Assembly: GCA_004524385.1 (NCBI GenBank)
Contig: SDNM01000031.1
Coordinates: 1 to 9,959, forward strand
Length of the DNA: 9,959 bases
Reading direction: 5' to 3'
Source of the DNA: Promethearchaeota archaeon
Lineage (GTDB): Archaea > Asgardarchaeota > Lokiarchaeia > Sigyniarchaeales > SOKP01
Under the pieces are notes generated by a model that did not search any database, was not told the origin of the DNA, and was given only the letters and a program-made list of their open reading frames with translations. Position numbers and translations under genes: made by a program. Positions 1-5,754 of the stretch are shown here, one piece after another (within the stretch, counting starts at the first letter, position 1; every line of letters begins with the position of its first letter).

Positions 1-21
1 ATACTCAAAGAACTAGATATG

Positions 22-753
22 TTATATTTGCTCTAATACTTCTTTTGCTTTCAAAATATCATCCGTTATAAGCCCATCAACACCCATCCTAACAAATTTT
101 TTCATCGCAGCTCTACTATTTACAGTCCAGATATTTATTTTTAAATTATTTTCATGAACAAAATCTACGAATTTTTGATTTACCAGATTATATCGAGGAT
201 GAATTGCATGGCAACTGTACCTAATAGCATTATTAATGATCCCTCCGAGGTAGGACCATTCTTTTGAGAATTTAGTTGTAATGGGCTCGAGCGTTGCTAC
301 TTTAAGGTTGGGCTCGATTTTATGAATTTTTAGAAGTTCTTCATGCAAAAAAGAAGAAATTAAAGTGGATTCTATTAAATTCTCACTCTTCAAAAGAGAC
401 ACAAGAGAATTCGCAAGGTTTTTTGCTTTGATTTCAATTTGTAATCCTATTTTTCCTTTCGCAAGGTCAATTACTTCTTGTAAGGTAGGAATTTTTTCAC
501 CTTCACCACAATCTAACTCTTTCAATTCTTCCCATGTCATCCTTCTTATTAAGCCTTTATGACCTGTTGTCGCTAAGGTATTTGAATCATGCATTATAAC
601 AATTTCTCCATCCTTGGATTTATGAATATCAAATTCTATGTAATCTGCCCCTAATTCGATTGCTTTTTTAAAAGATTTCAACGTATTCTCTGGACCAACC
701 TTACTTGCCCCTCGATGTCCTATAATTACTACTTTTTTATCATTCAAAATCAT
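22..753 (-). CDS. Glycerophosphodiester phosphodiesterase (GDPD family)
   Basis: Predicted to hydrolyse glycerophosphodiesters to an alcohol and glycerol phosphate. The 243-residue protein is the usual length of a single-domain bacterial/archaeal GDPD and spans the whole TIM barrel. Visible motifs: HRG (13-15) near the N-terminus, PENT (21-24), E40 and D42 in a YIEFD stretch (metal ligands in the family), H55-D56, an EIK motif (107-109), and near the C-terminus NIWTVN and GVDGLITDD. No signal peptide or membrane segment is visible, so a cytosolic location is inferred; substrates would then be imported or come from internal lipid turnover. The ATG start sits about 25 bases from a TATA-like element on the same strand and has no Shine-Dalgarno, which fits a leaderless mRNA. 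It is transcribed divergently from the Zn-ribbon gene and shares no operon in the window. The family call is firm; the exact substrate is unknown. Confidence 0.93.
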   Translation of the reverse strand: MILNDKKVVIIGHRGASKVGPENTLKSFKKAIELGADYIEFDIHKSKDGEIVIMHDSNTLATTGHKGLIRRMTWEELKELDCGEGEKIPTLQEVIDLAKGKIGLQIEIKAKNLANSLVSLLKSENLIESTLISSFLHEELLKIHKIEPNLKVATLEPITTKFSKEWSYLGGIINNAIRYSCHAIHPRYNLVNQKFVDFVHENNLKINIWTVNSRAAMKKFVRMGVDGLITDDILKAKEVLEQI

Positions 754-772
754 TACCTAAAGGTCAATTTGG

Positions 773-783
773 TTAAAAATATC
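773..783 (-). promoter_or_regulatory. Putative TATA box of the GDPD gene
   Basis: Read on the minus strand this is GATATTTTTAA, centred about 25 bases before the ATG at 753. That is the distance expected for an archaeal TATA box driving a leaderless transcript. It is assigned by position and composition only, in a background that is itself AT-rich. Confidence 0.4.
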
Positions 784-970
784 GATTCTTTTTTTAATTA
801 AATGAATATTTGATTAAAATAGAATTATATATTAAGTATTAAATTGTTAATAATAAATCTTTATATAGTTTCACTTTGATTTAATAAGATTTTTTATTAT
901 CTATTACTAATAAATTAAAACAATAAATTTAAATATGCGATTGCTTCGTAATAATATGATTTTGGATAAA

Positions 971-979
971 TTTATATAT
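971..979 (+). promoter_or_regulatory. Candidate upstream TATA box of the Zn-ribbon gene
   Basis: TTTATATAT is a good match to the archaeal TATA consensus. Transcription starting about 26 bases downstream would give a leader of roughly 75-80 bases before the ATG at 1080, long enough to carry the Shine-Dalgarno. The alternative TATA at 1034-1041 would leave almost no leader. Confidence 0.3.
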
Positions 980-1028
980 GTATTATTTCTTTTACTATAA
1001 AGTTGATTAATAAAATCGATAACAAAAA

Positions 1029-1041
1029 CGAAAGATTTAAA
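1029..1041 (+). promoter_or_regulatory. Candidate BRE/TATA proximal to the Zn-ribbon gene
   Basis: CGAAAGATTTAAA resembles a purine-rich BRE followed by a TATA core (ATTTAAAT, 1034-1041). It would place the transcription start near 1060-1066, right at the Shine-Dalgarno, so either the leader is very short or this element is not the main promoter. Confidence 0.3.
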
Positions 1042-1062
1042 TTAGAGTATTTTTAAAAAAAA

Positions 1063-1070
1063 AGGTGATC
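1063..1070 (+). promoter_or_regulatory. Strong Shine-Dalgarno deciding the start of the Zn-ribbon gene
   Basis: AGGTGATC is an eight-base perfect complement to the conserved 3' end of 16S rRNA (GAUCACCU) and lies nine bases before the ATG at 1080. The GTG at 1065 and the TTG at 1071, which could extend the frame, lie in or directly beside this site and are therefore unlikely starts. It is the only site of this strength before any start codon in the window. Confidence 0.75.
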
Positions 1071-1079
1071 TTGAAAAAC

Positions 1080-1331
1080 ATGAGGTTCTGTGAATCTTGT
1101 GGAAATATGTTGATCCCTAAGAAGGGTAAGCTTTACTGCAAAGCGTGTGATGAGGAATTTGAGATAGGAGAATCTCGAGAAGAATATAAGATTATTAAAA
1201 AGATTAGGCATGATGATAAAGAGGTTGCTCCAATTATTATTAAAGAGGGTATTAAAGGGGATCGAATTTCTGACCAAGATCGCAAAGCATTCGAAGAATA
1301 TTTTAGTGGAGGAGAAGAGTCAGGCTATTAG
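1080..1331 (+). CDS. RPB9/TFS-like single zinc-ribbon protein
   Basis: An 83-residue acidic protein. It begins MRFCESCGNML, with C4-x2-C7 and C20-x2-C23, the Zn-ribbon arrangement at the N-terminus of archaeal TFS and of RNA polymerase subunit RPB9. TFS and RPB9 carry a second C-terminal ribbon, which in TFS/TFIIS holds the acidic residues that stimulate transcript cleavage. Here that ribbon is absent: residues 24-83 contain no cysteine and end in an acidic tail with DRKAFEEYFSGGEESGY. Binding to RNA polymerase is therefore an inference, and cleavage stimulation of the TFS type is not expected. The start at 1080 is chosen because of the Shine-Dalgarno nine bases upstream and because the CxxC then sits at the family's usual place next to the N-terminus. 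The gene is monocistronic and convergent with the gene at 1370-1804. It could instead be an unrelated small Zn-ribbon protein. Confidence 0.7.
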   Translation: MRFCESCGNMLIPKKGKLYCKACDEEFEIGESREEYKIIKKIRHDDKEVAPIIIKEGIKGDRISDQDRKAFEEYFSGGEESGY

Positions 1332-1362
1332 TTTTAACTTCTTTTGTCTCAATAAATAAGCC

Positions 1363-1368
1363 TTTTTT
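1363..1368 (+). terminator. U-tract terminator candidate after the Zn-ribbon gene
   Basis: A run of six T follows the stop codon at 1331 by about 30 bases, after a generally T-rich stretch. Archaeal termination needs little more than a U-rich tract. It lies at the edge of the convergent gene's 3' end. Confidence 0.3.
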
Positions 1369-1369
1369 C

Positions 1370-1804
1370 TCAATCATGTTTTTTAAAAATTTGCACCAAA
1401 TTAGATAATTCTTGGTTTAATTCTTCGTCTTCTTTATCTTTTAATGATTGTAAAATTACATCTTTATCATTTTGAGAGATATCTTCTAAATTATCGAGAA
1501 ATTCTCGTAAAAAAATAATTTTTTTCATAGGATTATTTCGAATTTTTAAAACTATTGCCTCAATAAAATTATTATTTAATATTTCTTCTTTTTTTTCTTT
1601 AACTACCTGTACATCTCTAACATCAATATTTAATCCTTGAAAGAGTTTGCTATTTTTAATTATATCAAAAGAGATTTCTTTAAGTAAATTAGTTCTTGAA
1701 TAAATATTCAGATTTGAAATGTAGTTTTCAAATTCTAAATTCTTTCTTTCAATTCCTTTAATCATTGAAAGAACTTTACCTAATTTTCCAATTTCTTCTT
1801 CCAT
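1370..1804 (-). CDS. Hypothetical protein, mostly helical
   Basis: I do not recognise this 144-residue protein. It is rich in Lys, Glu, Asn, Ile and Leu, has no cysteine, no signal peptide and no membrane segment, and reads as a series of amphipathic helices: about 1-35, then 75-105 (KIRNNPMKKIIFLREFLDNL region) and 110-140, which end in acidic and basic residues. This suggests a small helical-bundle or partner protein. It starts at an ATG and is divergent from the RNase III gene with only 64 bases between the start codons, around a shared symmetric AT element, so co-regulation with RNase III is possible but unproven. No Shine-Dalgarno is visible. The frame is supported by its length and by the clean divergent/convergent layout; the function is unknown. 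Confidence 0.65.
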   Translation of the reverse strand: MEEEIGKLGKVLSMIKGIERKNLEFENYISNLNIYSRTNLLKEISFDIIKNSKLFQGLNIDVRDVQVVKEKKEEILNNNFIEAIVLKIRNNPMKKIIFLREFLDNLEDISQNDKDVILQSLKDKEDEELNQELSNLVQIFKKHD

Positions 1805-1825
1805 TATATATTAATATAGAAAGGC

Positions 1826-1842
1826 ATAAATTTTTAAATTTA
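1826..1842. promoter_or_regulatory. Shared TATA-like element for two divergent genes
   Basis: ATAAATTTTTAAATTTA is nearly self-complementary. Its centre lies about 30 bases from both the minus-strand ATG at 1804 and the plus-strand ATG at 1869, so one element could serve as the TATA box in either direction and make both transcripts leaderless or nearly so. Confidence 0.4.
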
Positions 1843-1868
1843 TCTGAAAATAATAGTAAATTAGAAAG

Positions 1869-2591
1869 ATGCTAAAAAATGAAAATGATAAATTAAAAGA
1901 GTTACAAGAACGTCTTGAATATAAATTTAAGAACGAGGATTTATTAAGGAATGCATTAACTACACCTCAATTAGGTAAACAATTGGATATTCTTGATTAT
2001 AACGCTTTAGAGCTCCTTGGAGATGCTTGCATTAAATTAATTTTTATTTCAAAGAAAATAAAAGAAGGGCTAATAGACCCTGGCGAAATTACAATAACTA
2101 AGCAGTGTTTAGAAAATGATGAGACTTTAAGCAAAATTTCTAACGATTATTTTAATCTAAAGAAATTCGTTTTAAAATCAGAAAATCAAGTAATTGAAGG
2201 GACAAGGATTCTAGCGGATGTCTTTGAAGCAATCTGTGGTGCGATTTTTCTCGATTCAGATTCAAACCTTAACTTAGTTGAAGAAAAAGTAATTAATCGG
2301 TTTTATGATGATTGGGATGTTATCATAAATGAGACGATTCTGAATAAGTCCAAGTTATTGGAGTATATCCAAAAAAGACATAGAATCACTCCAGTAATAA
2401 AAACAGACTTCCTTAACAAAGGATCGGATCACGCTCCAAAATGGATTGCCAAAAATCCCAAAATCTTAGATCGCAATAATAAAATTTTAATTCCATTAAA
2501 AAAGGATATAAAGTCAGAAGAATGTAAAAGCAAGAAAGAAGCTGAACAGGATCTGTATTTAAAAATTTTGAAGTATTTAAAAAAAAAATAG
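1869..2591 (+). CDS. rnc: Ribonuclease III with C-terminal dsRNA-binding domain
   Basis: Predicted double-strand-specific endoribonuclease of 240 residues, close to the bacterial RNase III length. The endonuclease domain is about 5-150: the signature reads NALELLGDACIK (45-56), with E48 and D52 at the metal-binding positions; E66 in KEG matches a further active-centre Glu; ADVFEAICGAIFLDS (116-130) supplies D117 and E120. The first Glu of the usual NERLEFLGD signature is Asn45 here. Residues about 159-240 form a divergent dsRNA-binding domain: SKLLEYIQ, then GSDHAPKW (185-192) and SKKEAEQ (221-227), with extra residues between the two last motifs. All four core metal ligands are kept, so activity is expected. 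RNase III is not a standard archaeal enzyme (rRNA processing uses the splicing endonuclease), so the gene is unusual. It is divergent from 1370-1804 and followed 53 bases later by 2645-3016. It ends in a ten-A run coding KKK. Confidence 0.9.
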   Translation: MLKNENDKLKELQERLEYKFKNEDLLRNALTTPQLGKQLDILDYNALELLGDACIKLIFISKKIKEGLIDPGEITITKQCLENDETLSKISNDYFNLKKFVLKSENQVIEGTRILADVFEAICGAIFLDSDSNLNLVEEKVINRFYDDWDVIINETILNKSKLLEYIQKRHRITPVIKTDFLNKGSDHAPKWIAKNPKILDRNNKILIPLKKDIKSEECKSKKEAEQDLYLKILKYLKKK

Positions 2592-2611
2592 GTTATATCC
2601 TCTAACAGTCT

Positions 2612-2622
2612 CTATTTTTAAA
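2612..2622 (+). promoter_or_regulatory. Putative TATA box of the Cys/His coiled-coil gene
   Basis: CTATTTTTAAA(C) is centred about 28 bases before the ATG at 2645 and lies after the RNase III stop, so the downstream gene may have its own leaderless promoter as well as read-through from RNase III. Confidence 0.4.
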
Positions 2623-2644
2623 CGATAAGGTATATAGATTATTT

Positions 2645-3016
2645 ATGGCTAACGAAGATACTGAAATCGTAAAACAATATCGATGCGCAATTTGTAAAGT
2701 AAATCATAAGGTAAAGCTGAGTAAGGATCTGTGTAAAGGGCGGACGAAATTCCCATTTCCATATGTTATACTTCACGATTCCATTAACGATAATGAGGTT
2801 AAAGAACTCTTAACAATTTTATATATTGATAATAATCTCCAAATACGTCATGCAGAGGTTCAAGAACTTAAGGACGATAACATATTTTCTAAAGCGCAAG
2901 TTGTAGCAATGACAAAAACTTTATTTGAGGAGAATGAAAGATTAAGGAAAGATGTTATCAGATTAACCGATGAAATAAATAAACTGAAGCAAAAATCGGA
3001 AAATTCATATTTTTAG
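2645..3016 (+). CDS. Hypothetical protein: Cys/His cluster plus C-terminal coiled coil
   Basis: A 123-residue protein I cannot assign to a named family. The N-terminus has C14-x2-C17-x3-H21 and C30, a possible four-ligand zinc site. A central segment (37-75) reads like a small alpha/beta fold, with FPFPYVILHD, a helix with KELLTIL, then LYIDNNLQIRHAEVQ. From about 84 to 118 a heptad-like pattern (LFEENERLRKDVIRLTDEI region) predicts a coiled coil, so dimerisation is likely. No signal peptide or membrane segment is present; it should be cytosolic. It lies 53 bases after RNase III in the same direction, with its own TATA-like element, and is convergent with the fucosidase. The layout hints at a link with RNase III but does not prove one. 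A DNA-, RNA- or protein-binding adaptor would fit. Confidence 0.7.
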   Translation: MANEDTEIVKQYRCAICKVNHKVKLSKDLCKGRTKFPFPYVILHDSINDNEVKELLTILYIDNNLQIRHAEVQELKDDNIFSKAQVVAMTKTLFEENERLRKDVIRLTDEINKLKQKSENSYF

Positions 3017-3017
3017 A

Positions 3018-3024
3018 GAAAAAA
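3018..3024 (-). terminator. U-tract terminator candidate after the fucosidase gene
   Basis: On the minus strand a short run of T (A run at about 3019-3024 on the plus strand) lies some 60 bases beyond the fucosidase stop, next to the end of the convergent gene. Assigned by position only. Confidence 0.25.
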
Positions 3025-3074
3025 TAGATTTTTAATTATTATGCCTTATATTAGTGAGATATTTTTCTTGAACT

Positions 3075-3084
3075 CTTTTTTTTT
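3075..3084 (+). terminator. U-tract terminator after the coiled-coil gene
   Basis: Ten consecutive T, followed by more T-rich sequence, about 60 bases after the stop codon at 3016 in the convergent space with the fucosidase gene. No stem-loop precedes it, which is normal for archaeal U-tract termination. Confidence 0.5.
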
Positions 3085-4474
3085 AATTTATTTTTGGTTT
3101 TGGCGTTATTTTAAATGAATAGGCAATGGCATAGTTTAAATTTTCTGGAATTGAAATCTTTAAATTGTCATTCTCTTGTTTCCAAATTAGATTTTCTTCG
3201 TGTCCTAACAATTGAACCGTGGAATCTTTATCAATTATAAGAGATTTTATTGTAATATTATTGTTTTTTGGTGTATCTAATAAAATAGCGTATAAAGAAT
3301 CCTTTTTTTGGGTATATCTCACATCAATACCACCTGAAGTTTGTCCTTCAGCCGTTGACCAAGGACGAGTTCCGTAGATTGCATCTCCGTTCACTTCCAG
3401 CCACTTACCAAGTCCTAATAAACATTTCTTTTGTATCTCAGGAATGGTCCCATCTGCCATAGGACCTACATTTAGCAATAGATTCCCGTTTTTACTCACT
3501 ATATCAATAAACATTCGCACTAATTGTTCCGAGTTCATGTAATCCTTTTCTGTTTCGAATTTATTATAGCCAAATGAAAAGCCTATACCTCTCGTGCTTT
3601 CCCACTTTTTTTTCATTGCTTTTTTGAAAGTTTGATATTCTGGAGTCCTAAAATCTTTATGTGGTCCAGTTTGTTTCATCCCTTTAACAAAAGGCTGCCT
3701 CCATCTATCGTTAATTACGCCATCGGGGTGCTTATTATAGAAATCTGCAAAAATTTTATACAATACAAGCTTAGGTGGATAATCTGGAGGAAATCCAATA
3801 TCATTCCATAAAATGATGGGATCATATTTTTCCATTAATTCATACCAATGATTCGTTGCATACTCTGTGTATTCTTCTGTTATTACTCCATTTTTCAAAA
3901 AACTTTTTGCGTCTTTTATGGGATTTGGTTGGAATGACCAATCAAGGATGCCAGAATAATAAAATCCCATCTTCATGTTCATCTTTTTAACAGCTTTGGT
4001 AAGGTCCCCTACAATATCTCTGCTTGCCATATAATTTTTCTTATTCGGATTAGTATATTTACTTGGCCAGAGAAGGAATCCATCGTGATGTTTTGTAACA
4101 AGAACAACATATTTCGCTCCTGCTTTCTTAAAAAGTTCAGCCATTTCTTCCGGATTCCATTTTTTTATAGCTTCATTGAACTTAGGAACAAAATCATCAT
4201 AAGAATAATTTTCTCCATACGTTTTTTTATGATAGGCTTCAGTTGGACTTCCAGATATTCTTAGCGAGTTTAAATACCACTCTGCATAAGGATTATTCTT
4301 AAAATGGCCTTCTATCCCTAATTTTTCCATAGTTTCAGTTATGTCCATACCAGTAACCGCAAATGCAGGCACGGAATAAAGACCCCAATGGATAAAAATG
4401 CCGAGTTTTGCGTCATTAAACCACTGTGGAACCTCATGATTTCTTATAGACTTTTTATCAGGTGTATATTTCAT
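3083..4474 (-). CDS. Alpha-L-fucosidase, glycoside hydrolase family 29
   Basis: Predicted retaining exo-glycosidase that releases L-fucose from glycans. The 463 residues cover the GH29 catalytic barrel (about 10-375) and a C-terminal beta-sandwich (about 380-460). Motifs: LGIFIHWGLYSVPA (24-37), VTKHHDGF (126-133), the nucleophile Asp225 in ILWNDIG (221-227), Glu292 in KWESTRGIG (290-298), which aligns with the acid/base Glu of the Thermotoga-type enzyme as I remember it, SFGYN (300-304) and GNLLLNVGPMADGTIP (330-345). There is no signal peptide: the N-terminus MKYTPDKKSIRNH is polar, so the enzyme is cytosolic and would act on imported oligosaccharides or on the cell's own glycans. It lies 34 bases behind rdgB on the same strand, with a weak TATA-like stretch about 30 bases before its ATG that overlaps the rdgB end. 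No transporter or fucose pathway gene is nearby. The sequence is close to bacterial forms, so lateral transfer is a reasonable inference. Confidence 0.95.
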   Translation of the reverse strand: MKYTPDKKSIRNHEVPQWFNDAKLGIFIHWGLYSVPAFAVTGMDITETMEKLGIEGHFKNNPYAEWYLNSLRISGSPTEAYHKKTYGENYSYDDFVPKFNEAIKKWNPEEMAELFKKAGAKYVVLVTKHHDGFLLWPSKYTNPNKKNYMASRDIVGDLTKAVKKMNMKMGFYYSGILDWSFQPNPIKDAKSFLKNGVITEEYTEYATNHWYELMEKYDPIILWNDIGFPPDYPPKLVLYKIFADFYNKHPDGVINDRWRQPFVKGMKQTGPHKDFRTPEYQTFKKAMKKKWESTRGIGFSFGYNKFETEKDYMNSEQLVRMFIDIVSKNGNLLLNVGPMADGTIPEIQKKCLLGLGKWLEVNGDAIYGTRPWSTAEGQTSGGIDVRYTQKKDSLYAILLDTPKNNNITIKSLIIDKDSTVQLLGHEENLIWKQENDNLKISIPENLNYAIAYSFKITPKPKIN

Positions 4475-4508
4475 AAATTTAACAGCTTTTTCACATTTTT
4501 CAATTTTA

Positions 4509-5102
4509 TTATTCTTTTGAAATTTTTTTTAGAAACGAAATCAGCTTTCTAATTGCCTGACCGCTGTGAGAGATTTGATTTTTTTCTTGAGAAGTAAGTT
4601 CTGAAAATGTCTTATTTGGAATTAAATCTGGTATAAATATTGGATCGAATCCAAATCCTTTAGTTCCTCTCATCTCTTTAGATACTTTTCCTCTCACTCC
4701 GCCTTCAAATATCAGAATTTTATCTAAAGGTTTAAAATAAAAAGCTATTACAGCAGAAAAATGTGCTCGGGATCCCCTGAAATCATCAATTAATCTTAAA
4801 ATGCCTTCATTTCCTATAGTCTTAAACACATAAGAAGAAAAAACTCCCGGAAATCCTTTTAATGGTTTGTCTACAAAAAATCCTGCGTCTTCAATGAAGA
4901 AAGACCTATTTATTTTGTCTTTAACTGAATTTAATTTAAATAAAGCAACATCTTCTATATTATCTGCTTGAATTTCAACTGTTTCTATGTTTAATTGTTG
5001 TAATGTAACTTTTACTTTTTGAGTATGAAATATTTTCAAAACTTCATTGAATTTGCTTTTATTTCCCGTAACAAAATATAAAATTAAATTTTCTATCTGC
5101 AT
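4509..5102 (-). CDS. rdgB: XTP/dITP diphosphatase (RdgB/HAM1/ITPA family)
   Basis: House-cleaning nucleotide pyrophosphatase that converts XTP, ITP and dITP to monophosphates and so keeps deaminated purines out of nucleic acids. The 197-residue form fits the family length. Motifs: ILYFVTGNKSKFNEV (7-21, triphosphate-binding loop), IEDAGFFVD (70-78, with the catalytic Asp72; EDSG is more usual), FPGVFSSY (84-91), KGFGFDPIF (148-156) and ISHSGQAIRKL (177-187). The last is normally SHR; here the Arg, which contacts the nucleotide in characterised members, is Ser180. I chose the ATG at 5102: the frame can be extended to a TTG at 5126, but that adds eight residues the family does not have, and a TATA-like element at 5126-5136 fits a leaderless start at 5102. 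The gene is first in a minus-strand pair with the fucosidase and divergent from rps15; rdgB is often near rps15 in archaea. Confidence 0.92.
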   Translation of the reverse strand: MQIENLILYFVTGNKSKFNEVLKIFHTQKVKVTLQQLNIETVEIQADNIEDVALFKLNSVKDKINRSFFIEDAGFFVDKPLKGFPGVFSSYVFKTIGNEGILRLIDDFRGSRAHFSAVIAFYFKPLDKILIFEGGVRGKVSKEMRGTKGFGFDPIFIPDLIPNKTFSELTSQEKNQISHSGQAIRKLISFLKKISKE

Positions 5103-5125
5103 AATTCTATATAAAATAAGAAACA

Positions 5126-5136
5126 AAATAAAAATA
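5126..5136 (-). promoter_or_regulatory. Putative TATA box of rdgB
   Basis: Minus-strand ATTTTTATTTT, centred about 29 bases before the ATG at 5102. It overlaps the alternative TTG start at 5126, which argues against that start being translated. The surrounding sequence is AT-rich, so the exact box is uncertain. Confidence 0.3.
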
Positions 5137-5225
5137 ACAACTTAAAGAATTGATTAAATTCCAAAATTTTATTTATTTTGCTCTATTATACCTCTAAAGT
5201 ATTATGGAATTGTTTTTGAATTAAG

Positions 5226-5240
5226 TTTTTAATTTTAATA
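5226..5240 (+). promoter_or_regulatory. Putative promoter of the uS15-eS1 operon
   Basis: TTTTTAATTTTAATA lies 24-38 bases before the ATG at 5264 and is the best-placed TATA-like sequence. No Shine-Dalgarno is present before the ATG, so a leaderless mRNA is likely. Confidence 0.35.
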
Positions 5241-5263
5241 ATTAGAAACTAAAATCTGATATT

Positions 5264-5722
5264 ATGGCAAGACTTCACAGTAGAAAGAAAGGGAAAAGTG
5301 GAAGTACTAGACCTCCACGATTGGAGAAACCTGTTTGGATTGAGAGATCCGCGGAGGAAGTTGAAAATTTAGTTGTCAAATTAGCCAAAAAAGGATACTC
5401 TAAATCAATAATAGGAGATATATTAAGGGATAGCTATGGAATACCCTTGGTAAAGGTAGTATCTGGAAAAAAAATAAGCCAAATTCTCAAAGAAAATGAA
5501 ATTGAATTTTCTCTTCCCGAAGATCTAACAAATTTAGTAAAAAAGGCTCTAAATATAAGAAAACATATAGAATCGAACCATAAGGATCTTGAAGGAAAAA
5601 AAGGATTACAACGGACAGAATCTAAGATATATCGATTAATTAAATATTATAAAAAGACTAGTGTATTACCGATGGACTTCAAATACGATCCCGAAAAGAT
5701 TAGAACAATTGTAGCTAAATAA
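5264..5722 (+). CDS. rps15: 30S ribosomal protein uS15, archaeal long form
   Basis: Small-subunit protein that binds the central domain of 16S rRNA early in assembly. At 152 residues it is the archaeal/eukaryotic form (eukaryotic S13), longer than the roughly 90-residue bacterial protein. The N-terminal extension starts MARLHSRKKGKSGSTRPPR, then PVWIERSAEEVE (23-34), LAKKGYSKSIIGDILRDSYGIP (40-61), LPEDLTNLVKKA (84-95), the IRKHIESNHKD segment (98-108) and the C-terminal helix with ESKIYRLIKYYKK (119-131) and VLP (134-136). The family is recognised along its full length, with no truncation. It is the first gene of a two-gene unit with eS1, 32 bases upstream of it. In many archaea a RecJ-like/GAN nuclease and the KEOPS subunit Pcc1 lie between these two ribosomal genes; they are absent here. 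Confidence 0.97.
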   Translation: MARLHSRKKGKSGSTRPPRLEKPVWIERSAEEVENLVVKLAKKGYSKSIIGDILRDSYGIPLVKVVSGKKISQILKENEIEFSLPEDLTNLVKKALNIRKHIESNHKDLEGKKGLQRTESKIYRLIKYYKKTSVLPMDFKYDPEKIRTIVAK

Positions 5723-5726
5723 TTTA

Positions 5727-5738
5727 TTTTTATACATA
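5727..5738 (+). promoter_or_regulatory. Possible internal TATA box before eS1
   Basis: TTTTTATACATA sits in the 32-base gap between uS15 and eS1, about 23 bases before the ATG at 5755. It could give a separate leaderless eS1 transcript; co-transcription with uS15 is equally possible. Confidence 0.3.
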
Positions 5739-5754
5739 AACGAATTTTGATAAA

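Larger units (their letters stand above)
754..1079. other. Gene-free AT-rich divergent spacer
   Basis: This stretch between the two divergent starts is dominated by A and T, with stops in all frames. I see no tRNA, no GC-rich structured RNA and no convincing long inverted repeat. It holds the minus-strand TATA element near 778, two candidate TATA elements for the plus-strand gene (971-979 and 1034-1041) and the Shine-Dalgarno at 1063-1070. A small leader RNA could be made if the upstream TATA element is the one used. Confidence 0.5.

Noticed and set aside
365..562. Short open frame on the opposite strand of the GDPD gene
   Set aside because: It lies wholly inside a firmly identified gene and shows no recognisable protein features.
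1065..1079. Upstream GTG/TTG starts extending the Zn-ribbon protein by three to five residues
   Set aside because: They fall in or right beside the Shine-Dalgarno that serves the ATG at 1080, and the family starts close to the first CxxC.
1146..1275. C/D-box-like motifs (GTGATGA, ATGATGA, CTGA) suggesting an sRNA
   Set aside because: Spacing is wrong, no D' box lies between them, and they are inside the Zn-ribbon coding sequence.
5103..5126. TTG start adding eight residues to RdgB
   Set aside because: The extension has no counterpart in the family and overlaps the likely TATA region; the ATG at 5102 fits better.
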